The notes under the pieces: model-generated
What the model was told of the DNA's origin: nothing
The model's database searches: none
The model's input: the letters and a program-made list of their open reading frames with translations, nothing else
Position numbers and translations under genes: made by a program
Assembly (NCBI RefSeq): GCF_009760405.1
Contig: NZ_WRPP01000006.1
Span: 310,001-374,000, forward strand
Source of the DNA: Nocardia terrae
GTDB lineage: Bacteria > Actinomycetota > Actinomycetes > Mycobacteriales > Mycobacteriaceae
DNA: 64,000 nt
Direction of reading: 5' to 3'
Shown: one piece after another, positions 50,075 to 58,716 of the stretch
Numbering within the stretch: the first letter of the stretch is position 1
Layout of the letters: every line of letters starts with the position of its first letter

Positions 50075-50293
50075 TCAGGCTCGCAGGAATGTTGCCGCTA
50101 TGCCCCAGAACCGTTGGCGGTCGATCGCGTGGAAATCCCAGGTCTGCGTGAGGCCGTGGGTGGTCGTGACGATCCCGGGGATATCGAAGTCCTCGCGGCT
50201 CGCCGTGCCCTTGGCCTCCAGGGCGGCGATGACGTAGGCGGTCGCGGTTTCCACGGTGTGGGGCACGGGAGCTCCGATCTGTCGTAGCGGCAT
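50075..50293 (-). CDS. Small conserved protein, paralogue of 46730-46969
   Basis: A 72-residue protein starting MPLRQIGAPVPHTVETATAY. It shares EAKGTA, DFDIP, WDFH and a C-terminal helix ending ATFL with its paralogue. It begins 15 bases after the end of the acyl-CoA synthetase gene, so it is probably in that operon, and it precedes the AraC array by 78 bases. Function unknown. Confidence 0.7.
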   Translation of the reverse strand: MPLRQIGAPVPHTVETATAYVIAALEAKGTASREDFDIPGIVTTTHGLTQTWDFHAIDRQRFWGIAATFLRA

Positions 50294-50308
50294 TGGGGCG
50301 GTGCGGAT

Positions 50309-52063
50309 TCAGCGGGTGGTGTCGTTCAGAACGTCCTCGTAGCGGTACTCGGTAGAGAGGGTTTCGCCGGCCGCGTGCGCCTGCTCCTCACGGCGGCGCA
50401 GGTCGACGCGGCGGATCTTGCCGGAGATCGTCTTCGGTAGATCCGTGAATTCCAGACGGCGGACACGGAGATAGGGAGCCAGGTGATCGCGGGCGTATTC
50501 GAGGATGGCACGGGCGGTTTCGCGGTTCGGTTCCCATCCTGCCGCCAGCGAGACATACGCCTTGGGCACCGCGAGGCGCGTGTCGTCCGGCTGCGGAACC
50601 ACGGCGGCCTCGACCACGGCCGGATGCTCGATGAGCACGCTCTCCAGCTCGAAGGGGGAGACCTTGTAGTCCGAGGATTTGAAAACGTCGTCGGTGCGGC
50701 CGATATAGGTGATGTAACCGTCGGAATCCCGCGCGGCCACATCGCCGGTGTGGTAGTAGCCACCCTCCATCACCGCGGCGTTGCGTGCGGGGTCGCCGAG
50801 GTAACCCGTCATCAGATTCACCGGCGCCGCAGTCAGATCCAAGCAGATCTCGCCTTCGTCGGCGGGCTTTCCGCTGATCGGATCCACCAGCACGACGGGC
50901 ACGCCCGGCGCGGGTCGGCCCATGGAACCGGGCTTGAGCGGCTGACCGGGCGTATTGCCCACCTGCAGCGTGGTTTCCGTCTGGCCGAAGCCGTCGCGGA
51001 TGGTCAACCCCCACGCCTTCTCCACCTGGGCGATGACGTCCGGGTTCAAAGGCTCACCCGCGCCCAGGATTTCGCGCAGGCCGTTTGGTCGCTCGCCCAG
51101 ATCTGCCTGAATCAGCATGCGCCACACCGTGGGTGGCGCACAGAACGTGTTCACCTCGGCGCGGCGCAGCTGATCGAGCAGCGCGGCGGCGTCGAAACGC
51201 GCGTAGTTGTAGACGAATACGGTCGCCTCGGCCAGCCACGGGGCGAAGAAGCAACTCCAGGCGTGCTTGGCCCAGCCGGGCGCGCTGATGGCCAGGTGTA
51301 CGTCGCCGGGGCGCACACCGATCCAGTACATGGTGCTCAAATGACCGACCGGATAACTGATCTGGGAGTGTTCCACCATCTTCGGCTTGCTGGTGGTGCC
51401 GGAGGTGAAATAGACCAGCAAGGGATCGGTCACCTCGGTGATCGCGCGGAAAGGCCCGGCCGAGGGGGTGGTCGCCGCGGCCGTGTAGCTGTGCCAGCCC
51501 GGCGCCGCGTCACCCACCACGATGCGGGTGTAGTCACCCGCCACCTCGTCGAACTTGCCGGTGTCGAGGCTGTTGGCGATGACGAAACGCGCTCCGCCGC
51601 GCTCGATCCGGTCGGTCAGGTCGGCGGGACCCAGGGCGCCGGTGGTGGGCATGATGACCGCGCCCAGCTTGGCCACCGCCAGCATGGACTCCCAGAGTTC
51701 GACCTGATTGCCCAGCATCAGCATGACCCGATCGCCCTTGCCGACCCCGAGGGTGTGCAGCCAGCTGGCGACCCGATCCGAGCGGGCGGCCATCTCGGCG
51801 AAACTGACCCGCTGCTCCGAGCCGTCCTCCTCGACGATCCAGAGCGCCGGACGGTCGTTGCCCTCGGCGATGACGTCGAACCAGTCTGTGGCCCAGTTGA
51901 ATCGGCCGGTCAGCCGAGGCCATTCGAAATCGCGCGCGGCCGCCGCGTAGTCGGTGGCATACGCCAGCAGTTCGTCGCGGGCGGCGCGGTAAACCTCGGT
52001 ATTCGCCCGACCCGTCGCCCCGCCACCACCCCTGCGGGAATCGCTCTGCGATGCTGTGCTCAT
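50309..52063 (-). CDS. AMP-dependent acyl-CoA synthetase
   Basis: A 584-residue ANL-superfamily ligase that activates a carboxylic acid as acyl-AMP and transfers it to CoA. The phosphate loop is LLVYFTSGTTSKPKMVEHSQ; the A5 region is RDGFGQTETTLQVG; the A7-A8 hinge is YHTGDVAARDSDGYITYIGR; the A10 lysine is in LPKTISGKIRRVDLR. The form resembles acetyl- or medium-chain acyl-CoA synthetases. Its ATG overlaps the stop of the upstream synthetase by ATGA. The first 30 residues are Ser/Gly-rich and not conserved. Confidence 0.88.
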   Translation of the reverse strand: MSTASQSDSRRGGGGATGRANTEVYRAARDELLAYATDYAAAARDFEWPRLTGRFNWATDWFDVIAEGNDRPALWIVEEDGSEQRVSFAEMAARSDRVASWLHTLGVGKGDRVMLMLGNQVELWESMLAVAKLGAVIMPTTGALGPADLTDRIERGGARFVIANSLDTGKFDEVAGDYTRIVVGDAAPGWHSYTAAATTPSAGPFRAITEVTDPLLVYFTSGTTSKPKMVEHSQISYPVGHLSTMYWIGVRPGDVHLAISAPGWAKHAWSCFFAPWLAEATVFVYNYARFDAAALLDQLRRAEVNTFCAPPTVWRMLIQADLGERPNGLREILGAGEPLNPDVIAQVEKAWGLTIRDGFGQTETTLQVGNTPGQPLKPGSMGRPAPGVPVVLVDPISGKPADEGEICLDLTAAPVNLMTGYLGDPARNAAVMEGGYYHTGDVAARDSDGYITYIGRTDDVFKSSDYKVSPFELESVLIEHPAVVEAAVVPQPDDTRLAVPKAYVSLAAGWEPNRETARAILEYARDHLAPYLRVRRLEFTDLPKTISGKIRRVDLRRREEQAHAAGETLSTEYRYEDVLNDTTR

Positions 52064-53691
52064 TTGCTCTCCTCGATCAGCCGAGCGGCGATCTCGCGCA
52101 TCTCGACCTTGCGGATCTTGCCGGTCACCGTCATCGGGAACTCCTCGACCAGGTGCACGTAGCGGGGGATCTTGAAATGGGCGAGCTTGCCGGTGCAGTA
52201 CTCGCGCAGCAGCTCGGCGGTCAAAGGTGTTGCGCCCGCCCGCATCCGGATCCAGGCCATCAGCTCCTCGCCGTACTTGGCGTCGGGCACGCCGATCACC
52301 TGGGCATCGAGGATGTCGGGGTGGGTGTAGAGGAACTCCTCGATCTCGCGGGGGTAGATGTTCTCCCCGCCCCGGATGACCATGTCCTTGATGCGGCCGG
52401 TGATGGCGACATAGCCGTCGGCGTCCATGGTCGCCAGATCGCCGGTGTGCATCCAGCGCGCGGCGTCTATGGCCTCGGCGGTCTTCTCCGGCTCGCCCCA
52501 GTAGCCGAGCATGACCGAATAGCCGCGGGTGCACAGTTCACCGGGTTCGCCACGGGGGACGGTTACCCCGGAAACCGGGTCGACAATCTTCACCTCGATA
52601 TGCGGCCCGGCGCGGCCGACGGTGGCGGTGCGCTGCACCAGCGAATCGTCGCGGCGGGTCTGGGTGGAGACCGGGGAGGTCTCGGTCATTCCGTAGCAGA
52701 TGCTCACCTCGCGCATGCCCATGCGCTCGATGACCTGTTTCATGATCTCGGTCGGGCACGGCGAGCCCGCCATGATGCCGGTGCGCAGCGAGGACAGGTC
52801 GTAGGTCTCGAAGTCCGGATCGGCCAGCTCGGCGATGAACATGGTCGGCACCCCGTACAGCGAGGTGCAGCGCTCGGCCGCGACCGCCTCCAGGGTGGCG
52901 CGCGGCTCGAAGGCCGGGCCCGGAATGACCATGGCGGCACCGTGACTGGTGGCGGCCAGATTGCCCATCACCATGCCGAAGCAGTGGTAGAAGGGGACCG
53001 GGATGCAGATGCGGTCCTGCTCGGTGTAGCCGCACAGCTCACCCACGAAGTATCCGTTGTTGAGGATATTGTGGTGGCTCAGCGTCGCACCCTTGGGGAA
53101 ACCCGTTGTGCCCGATGTGTATTGGATATTGATCGGATCGTCGGTGGACAGCGCCGACTGCGCGGTCGCCAGCAGGTCCGGGTCGGCGGCCCGGCCGGTC
53201 GAGAACAGGTCCCGCCAGTTCGGGCCGTCGAGCAGCACCACCTGCTCGAGTTCCGGGCACTCCGGCCGCACCTCGTCGATCATGGCCGCGTAATCGGAGG
53301 TCTTGAACGCCGGGGCCGCCACCAGCAGCCGAATTCCGGCCTGGCGCAGCACATATCGCAGTTCGTGCGAGCGGTAGGCCGGATTGATGTTGACCAGGAT
53401 CGCGCCGATCTTGGCCGTCGCGTACTGGGTGAGCGTCCACTGCGGGCAGTTCGGCGCCCAGATGCCCACCCGGTCGCCCTTGCCGATGCCGGAGGCCAGC
53501 AGGCCCAGCGCCAGCGCGTCCACCTCGGCGGTGAACTCCCGGTAGGTCCAGCGGATGCCGGTGGTGTAGTCGATCAGGGCGTCGCGCTCGGGATGCGCGG
53601 CCGCGGTCCGGTCCAGATTCGCCCCGATGGTGTCGCCCAGCAGGGGTGCGTCCCACACCCCCGAGGCATAGCTCGCTGTGCTCTCGCTCAC
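52060..53691 (-). CDS. Fatty-acid-type acyl-CoA synthetase
   Basis: A 543-residue acyl-CoA ligase. Motifs are INIQYTSGTTGFPKGATLSH (A3), CYGMTETSPVSTQTR (A5), WMHTGDLATMDADGYVAITG (A7/A8) with the RIKDMVIRGGENIYPREIEE hinge, and FPMTVTGKIRKVEMR containing the A10 lysine. It is close in form to mycobacterial FadD35-like proteins. It is first in an operon with the second synthetase and the small protein. It diverges from the GAF-LuxR regulator gene across a 55-base gap, so that regulator may control it. Confidence 0.9.
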   Translation of the reverse strand: MSESTASYASGVWDAPLLGDTIGANLDRTAAAHPERDALIDYTTGIRWTYREFTAEVDALALGLLASGIGKGDRVGIWAPNCPQWTLTQYATAKIGAILVNINPAYRSHELRYVLRQAGIRLLVAAPAFKTSDYAAMIDEVRPECPELEQVVLLDGPNWRDLFSTGRAADPDLLATAQSALSTDDPINIQYTSGTTGFPKGATLSHHNILNNGYFVGELCGYTEQDRICIPVPFYHCFGMVMGNLAATSHGAAMVIPGPAFEPRATLEAVAAERCTSLYGVPTMFIAELADPDFETYDLSSLRTGIMAGSPCPTEIMKQVIERMGMREVSICYGMTETSPVSTQTRRDDSLVQRTATVGRAGPHIEVKIVDPVSGVTVPRGEPGELCTRGYSVMLGYWGEPEKTAEAIDAARWMHTGDLATMDADGYVAITGRIKDMVIRGGENIYPREIEEFLYTHPDILDAQVIGVPDAKYGEELMAWIRMRAGATPLTAELLREYCTGKLAHFKIPRYVHLVEEFPMTVTGKIRKVEMREIAARLIEESK

Positions 53692-53715
53692 ATCAGTAGG
53701 ATCTACGTCACATCA
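53688..53715. promoter_or_regulatory. Direct repeats TCACATCA in a divergent promoter region
   Basis: TCACATCA occurs at 53688-53695 and 53708-53715, exactly 20 bases apart and so on the same DNA face. Between them is a short inverted repeat (GTAG, three bases, CTAC). The position between the LuxR-type regulator and the acyl-CoA synthetase operon suggests a regulator-binding site. Confidence 0.4.
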
Positions 53716-53746
53716 ACCCCGTGCCACCCCCGAAAGGGGCTGCCCG

Positions 53747-54607
53747 ATGAACTCCGCCTCCGACGGGCTGCTGCGCCCGAGCGACGGTGACGCTCTGCGC
53801 GCTGAGCTGCGCGGTCTCGCCGCCCTGTCCAAGCTGCCGGTCGTCTTCGGGGGTGAGGTGCACGCGGGCACGCTGGTGCTGAGCGAGTTCGTGGGCACCC
53901 GCACCAACGGCATGCGCGGGCTGGCGGTCGCGCCGAGTTCGGGGCTGGGCGGGTCCGCGGTGGCGACCGGCAAGCCGCGCTCGGTGGCCGACTATCGCTC
54001 GGCCTCGACCATCACCCACCACTACGACGCCCCGGTGCTCGGCGAGGGGCTGCGTGCGGTGGTGGCGGTGCCGGTGGTGGTGAAGGGCGAGGCGCGCGCG
54101 GTGATCTATGTGGCCAACCGGGATTCCGGGGTGATCGGCGACCGGGTCGCCGACGAGATGGTGCAGGCCGGGCGGCGGCTGGCCACCGAGCTGGCGATCC
54201 GCGACGAGGTGGACCGGCGGCTGCGGCTGTCCTTCGCGCGGGACGCGATGGCGAGCGCCAATACGGTTGTGACCGAACAGCTTCGGGATCTGCACGCGGA
54301 GCTGCGGGGGATCACCCAGTCGGTGTCGGACGCCTCGGCGCGCTCGCGATTACGGGACGTGACCGAGAAGCTCGCGCGTCTGGTCTCGGGGGTCGCGGCG
54401 GCCGATGATGCGGTCTCGCTCGCGCCGCGAGAGCTGGACGTGCTCGCCCACGTCGCGCTCGGATGTACGAATCTCGAAACGGCGCAACGACTCTCGGTGG
54501 GGCCGGAGACGGTGAAGAGTTACTTGCGAAGCGCCATGACCAAGCTCGGCGCACATAATCGCCACGAGGCGGTCGTGCGAGCACGCCGCCTCGGGCTACT
54601 TCCTTAG
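53747..54607 (+). CDS. GAF-domain LuxR-type transcriptional regulator
   Basis: A 286-residue regulator. Residues 20-150 look like a GAF sensor domain (LPVVFGGEVHAGTLVLSEF, LRAVVAVPVVVKGEARAVIY). A helical linker follows, and residues 220-286 are a LuxR helix-turn-helix: LAPRELDVLAHVALGCTNLE then TAQRLSVGPETVKSYLRSAM and KLGAHNRHEAVVRAR. No receiver domain is present. It probably senses a small molecule and regulates the divergent acyl-CoA synthetase operon. The ATG at 53747 has GAAAGGGG upstream. Confidence 0.85.
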   Translation: MNSASDGLLRPSDGDALRAELRGLAALSKLPVVFGGEVHAGTLVLSEFVGTRTNGMRGLAVAPSSGLGGSAVATGKPRSVADYRSASTITHHYDAPVLGEGLRAVVAVPVVVKGEARAVIYVANRDSGVIGDRVADEMVQAGRRLATELAIRDEVDRRLRLSFARDAMASANTVVTEQLRDLHAELRGITQSVSDASARSRLRDVTEKLARLVSGVAAADDAVSLAPRELDVLAHVALGCTNLETAQRLSVGPETVKSYLRSAMTKLGAHNRHEAVVRARRLGLLP

Positions 54608-54684
54608 TGACCCTCTCGTCGGGATTTCAGGGGCTTGCCCACGGCCTTGGGAGGTGCGGCCGCGAGCTACGAGAGTTGTTCAAC

Positions 54685-55032
54685 TCAGTCCGCCACCAAA
54701 TGGCGGATGGTCTCGCCGCCCTTGGCGTGATGCAGTCTGCCGAATTTGCTGTCGAGTAGGTGAGCCATGCTTTCCGCGGCTCCGAGATACGCCTCTTCGG
54801 CTGTCTCGGCCTTGTGGGTGACCGCGACCGGCGGCTGGCCCTTGGGCCGCGCCTCCAGCGAACACTTCTTGTCCTCGGATCCACCCTTGTGGCCGTTCAC
54901 ATCGGTGATGTGGGCCTCGACCCGGGTGAGATGATCAGCGAATCGATCCAGAATCGAAGCGATGGAGTCGGTTGCTTCCTGGGCGATCGCGCCACCACCG
55001 ACGTGCTTGTCGGCGAAGACCTGGATTTGCAT
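54685..55032 (-). CDS. HPF/RaiA-like ribosome-associated protein, short form
   Basis: A 115-residue protein with the fold pattern of hibernation-promoting factors: MQIQVFADKHVGGGAIAQEA, a helix SIASILDRFADHLTRVEAHI, then KKCSLEARPKGQPPVAVTHK and the second helix EEAYLGAAESMAHLLDSKFG. The long C-terminal dimerisation domain of actinobacterial HPF is missing, so this is a stand-alone N-domain protein. It may bind the ribosomal decoding site in stationary phase or stress. The ATG at 55032 starts the first strand. Confidence 0.75.
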   Translation of the reverse strand: MQIQVFADKHVGGGAIAQEATDSIASILDRFADHLTRVEAHITDVNGHKGGSEDKKCSLEARPKGQPPVAVTHKAETAEEAYLGAAESMAHLLDSKFGRLHHAKGGETIRHLVAD

Positions 55033-55155
55033 GGCATCTCCAATCTCTGTGTATCGCAGGCCCCGGACAAATTGCCGGGGACTTGCTGACACCTCTGACC
55101 TTACTCAGTCAGCCTGAGATTGGCATGTGTGATTTATCCCGAATCGCGCCGGGAA

Positions 55156-56364
55156 TTATCGGGTCGCCAGATCCAGCACCGTCAGGGCGAGTTCCTCGGC
55201 GGCCGCCGGGTGGCCCAGCGCCCGCGCGGCGGCGGAAACGGCTGTGCGGGTCTCGGATTCGGTGAGCAGCTCGGTCAGCGCGGTGCGCAGATTCTCGACC
55301 GTGGCGTCCGCGCCGATGAGGGCGCGGGCGGCATTGTGATCGGCCAGGATGCGGGCATTGCGGATCTGCTCGCCGCCCACCGAGTGCGGGTAGGGGATCA
55401 GCACCGAGGGCTTGCCGAGGGTGGTGAGTTCGGCGAGAGTGCCCGCGCCGGAACGGGATACCACCACATCGGTCAGCGCCAGCACGTCGGGCAGTTCCGA
55501 TCCGATGAACTCGCGCACCAGGTATCGGCCGCGCACGTCCTCGGGCAGGGTGGCGGCGAGGGCGCGGACCTTGTCGTAGGACAGACGGCCGCACTGGTGA
55601 ATCACGTTGGCGGAGTGGAGGAGTTCGGGCATCAGCGCGCCGATCAGATCGTTGATCTGCACCGCGCCCTGCGCGCCGCCGGTGATGTAGACGGTCGGCA
55701 GCCCGGGGGTGTAGCCGTCCCAGTCGAGGGCCTTGACCGCGGCCGCCGCGTCGCCGGTGGTGAGGGCGGGCCGAATCGGGTTGCCGGTGACCAGGGCCCG
55801 GCCCCGGACCCGGGCGGGCAGTATGGCCAGCGACGCCTCGGAGCTGAGCGCGATGCGATCGGCCATCCGGGCCAGCAGCAGGTTGGCCTTGCCGATGCCG
55901 GTGGTCTGCTCGTGGATGACCAGCGGCCGCCGGCGCAGTGCGGCGGCCATGCCGATCGGGGCGCACACGTAGCCGCCGGTGCACAGCACCGCGTCCGGGC
56001 GGTACTTGCCGACCAGGCCCTGGGCGGTGAGGACGCTGATCGGCACCCGCAGGGCGTCGCGGGCATTGTCCTTGTTGAGCATCTTGAGCGGATTGCGATC
56101 GCGCCGTAGCTTTCCGGCCTTGATACCGGTGAAGTCGATGTCGTTCTCGGCCGCCACCCGCTGTTCCAGGCTGTCGGGGACGCCCACCCACAGCACCTCG
56201 GCCGCCGCGCCGACCTCGGCGGCCAGGTCCCGCAGCGCGCGCACCGCCGCCACCGCCGGGTAGGTGTGGCCGCCTGTGCCGCCGCCGGCGACGATCACCC
56301 GGACCCGGCCGCGATCGCCCAGGCGCCGCAGGATCGGGGCGCGGTCGGGGGCGGGATTCGACAT
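55156..56364 (-). CDS. MurG-like UDP-GlcNAc glycosyltransferase
   Basis: A 402-residue GT-B (family 28) glycosyltransferase. The N-terminal loop is VIVAGGGTGGHTYPAVAAVR, the lipid-side motif is TGGYVCAPIGMAAAL and HEQTTGIGKANLLLARMADR, and the sugar-nucleotide region is YITGGAQGAVQINDLIGALM and VVVSRSGAGTLAELTTLGKP. This is the pattern of MurG, which makes lipid II, but the gene is not in a division/cell-wall cluster and the sequence differs from canonical actinobacterial MurG at several positions. It may be a second copy or glycosylate another lipid or metabolite. Confidence 0.85.
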   Translation of the reverse strand: MSNPAPDRAPILRRLGDRGRVRVIVAGGGTGGHTYPAVAAVRALRDLAAEVGAAAEVLWVGVPDSLEQRVAAENDIDFTGIKAGKLRRDRNPLKMLNKDNARDALRVPISVLTAQGLVGKYRPDAVLCTGGYVCAPIGMAAALRRRPLVIHEQTTGIGKANLLLARMADRIALSSEASLAILPARVRGRALVTGNPIRPALTTGDAAAAVKALDWDGYTPGLPTVYITGGAQGAVQINDLIGALMPELLHSANVIHQCGRLSYDKVRALAATLPEDVRGRYLVREFIGSELPDVLALTDVVVSRSGAGTLAELTTLGKPSVLIPYPHSVGGEQIRNARILADHNAARALIGADATVENLRTALTELLTESETRTAVSAAARALGHPAAAEELALTVLDLATR

Positions 56365-56583
56365 GGACGATCCTCCTGGTGTGGCGGCGGGTGGTCGGGT
56401 GGGGCAGCGCCCAGGCTATCTCGGTCGGCGCCACGCGGACTGGTCCGGCATGTACTGGTCGGTCCGGTCGGATTGCGAGGTGTTGGCGAGACGGCAACGG
56501 GCCTCTACCATGATTGTGACGCTGATCACGTTGTCGCAGTGAGAGTTCTGCCCCGGTTCGTTCGACCGAAAGGGCCCCCGGAG

Positions 56584-58674
56584 TTGAAGCCCTTCACCTT
56601 GCCCGACTTCTATTCTCCGCACCCCGCCCGGCGCAATCCCCACTACGCCTACGCCCGTGCGCACGCCGCGGCCTGGGCCGACCGCCTCGGCATGCTCGGC
56701 GAACCCGGCGTCGACGGCAAACCCATATGGGACGCCGAGAAATTGGACCGGATGGATTACGCGCTGCTGTGCGCCTACACCCATCCCGACTGCGACGCCG
56801 AGACTTTGGCGCTGCTGACCGAGTGGTACATCTGGGTCTTCTATTTCGACGACTGGTTCCTCTCGCAGTACAAGGCCACCCGCAATCGCGCCGAGGCAAC
56901 GCGCTATCTGCGGCGGCTGGAACAGTTCATGGGTGAACCCGGCTGCGCCGCACCGCAACCCGAGACCCCCTCGGAGGCGGGGCTGGCCGACTGCTGGGCC
57001 CGCACCATTCCGGTCATGTCGTCCGGCTGGCGGCGGCGCATGCGGACCTCCACCCACAATCTCATGGTCGAATCGCTCTGGGAGCTGGACAATATCGCGC
57101 GCGACCGGGTGGCCAACCCCATCGAGTACATCGAGATGCGCCGGCGCGTGGGCGGTGCACCCTGGTCGGCCAACCTGGTGGAGTTCGCCTGCGGCGCTGA
57201 GGTGCCCGAACGCTTCGCCGCCGAGCGTCCGCTGCGGGTGCTGTGCGAAACCTTCTCCGACGCAGTGCATCTGCGCAACGACCTGTTCTCCTACGAGCGT
57301 GAGGTCCGCGTCGAGGGCGAGAACGCGAACATGGTGCTGGTGCTGGAACGGTTTCTGCGCCTGCCCACCCAGTCGGCCGCCGAGCTCACCAATGACATGC
57401 TCACCTCGCGGCTGAAGCAGTTCGAGGACACGGCGCTGGTCGATGTGCCGCAACTGTTCGTCGAGCGCGCGGCCACCCCGGCCGAGCAGTCGGCCGTGGC
57501 GCGCTACGCGGTGGGCCTGCAGGATTGGCAGGCGGGTGGACACGAGTGGCATCAGCGCTCGAGCCGGTACATGAACAGCGGCGTCGACCGCGGCCCGACC
57601 GGATTGGGCACCGCCTCGATTCGGCTCGCCCCGGGGCTGCGCGTCCAGTTGAAGCAGCACGTGCCACCGCCGCGCACCTCCGGGCCGCTGCCGGTGCGGG
57701 GGCTGCTGACCCCGCCCGTGATCGCCGTGAATCCGCACCTGGAGACCACCCGCGCCGACCTGCCGGGCTGGGCCGCATCGGTGGGCCTGTTCGATCCGGT
57801 GGTGGGCTGGACGGCCGAATCGCTGGACGCCGCCGACTTCGCCGCGCTGATGGCGATGGTCGATCCCGACGCGGAAGCGGACGAGTTGGTGCTGCGCTCA
57901 CGCTGGTGCGCCTGGGGTACCTACGCCAATGATCTGGCCGCGCGGGTGTTCCGGGCCGATCCGATCTCCGGGCGAGATCAGTTGCGGCGCCTGCCGTTAC
58001 AGCTGACCGAGGCGGCACCCCCGCCGCGCACTCCGCTCGAACTGGGTCTGGCCCGCCTGTGGCACGACTCCGGGCCCGGCCTCGACGACGCCGGGCGAGA
58101 TCGGCTGCGGGCAGCGCTGATCGATCTCTTCGAGGAGTGGGAGTATGTGCTGGAGAACGAGATTCGTCAGCGCATGCCCGATCCTGTCGACTATCTGGAG
58201 CTGCGGCGGCTGACCTCCGGCGGGCCGCTCTTCCGTGCGATGGACGTGCCGCAGTCGCTCGAGATGGTGTCCGAGCCACGAATTCTCGAGCTCGCCGACT
58301 CCAGTGTCATTCGGCAACTGGAGAATTCGGCACACGATTACGCGGCACTCGTCAACGACCTCTACTCGTATCAGCGGGAAATCGAATACGAGGGCGAGTT
58401 GCACAATCTGGTCTATCTCACCCAGTCTTTTCTGGGCTGTTCGCGTGAGACCGCCGCCGATATCGTCGTCGATCTCGCCAACGAGCGGGCGCGGCAATTC
58501 GAATTCATTGTGCGCGAGCAGATTCCCGGATTCCTCGCCGATCATGAACTGCCCGGCCGGGCGCGGGCCGAGGTCACGGCGCATATCGACCGATTGCGCA
58601 ACCATATGGCGGGAAACGCCTACTGGCACAGCCATACCGGCCGCTATGCCGAGCGGACACCGGCCCGGCGCTGA
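56584..58674 (+). CDS. Two-domain (geosmin-synthase-like) terpene cyclase
   Basis: A protein of about 696 residues with two class I terpene-cyclase domains in tandem, the build of germacradienol/geosmin synthase. N-domain: FYFDDWFLSQYKATRN (geosmin synthases have DDHFLE) and a good NSE motif HLRNDLFSYEREV. C-domain: RWCAWGTYANDLAARVF where geosmin synthases have DDYYP, and NDLYSYQREIEYEG as NSE motif. The Asp-rich motif of the second domain is therefore lost. It starts at TTG 56584 (AAAGGG upstream) or GTG 56539 (15 residues longer). It is likely a sesquiterpene cyclase; geosmin cannot be assumed as product. Confidence 0.85.
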   Translation: MKPFTLPDFYSPHPARRNPHYAYARAHAAAWADRLGMLGEPGVDGKPIWDAEKLDRMDYALLCAYTHPDCDAETLALLTEWYIWVFYFDDWFLSQYKATRNRAEATRYLRRLEQFMGEPGCAAPQPETPSEAGLADCWARTIPVMSSGWRRRMRTSTHNLMVESLWELDNIARDRVANPIEYIEMRRRVGGAPWSANLVEFACGAEVPERFAAERPLRVLCETFSDAVHLRNDLFSYEREVRVEGENANMVLVLERFLRLPTQSAAELTNDMLTSRLKQFEDTALVDVPQLFVERAATPAEQSAVARYAVGLQDWQAGGHEWHQRSSRYMNSGVDRGPTGLGTASIRLAPGLRVQLKQHVPPPRTSGPLPVRGLLTPPVIAVNPHLETTRADLPGWAASVGLFDPVVGWTAESLDAADFAALMAMVDPDAEADELVLRSRWCAWGTYANDLAARVFRADPISGRDQLRRLPLQLTEAAPPPRTPLELGLARLWHDSGPGLDDAGRDRLRAALIDLFEEWEYVLENEIRQRMPDPVDYLELRRLTSGGPLFRAMDVPQSLEMVSEPRILELADSSVIRQLENSAHDYAALVNDLYSYQREIEYEGELHNLVYLTQSFLGCSRETAADIVVDLANERARQFEFIVREQIPGFLADHELPGRARAEVTAHIDRLRNHMAGNAYWHSHTGRYAERTPARR

Positions 58675-58716
58675 CACCTCGCGATCACGAGTCCGCAGCA
58701 GTCACTGGAGGTTGCC

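Noticed and set aside
50483..53790. Long plus-strand frames (559 and 579 codons) opposite the acyl-CoA synthetases
   Set aside because: Antisense shadows of two ANL ligases with complete motifs. Long open antisense frames are expected at this GC content.
56539..58674. Calling the terpene cyclase a geosmin synthase outright
   Set aside because: The two-domain build fits, but both Asp-rich motifs differ from proven geosmin synthases, so the product is left open.
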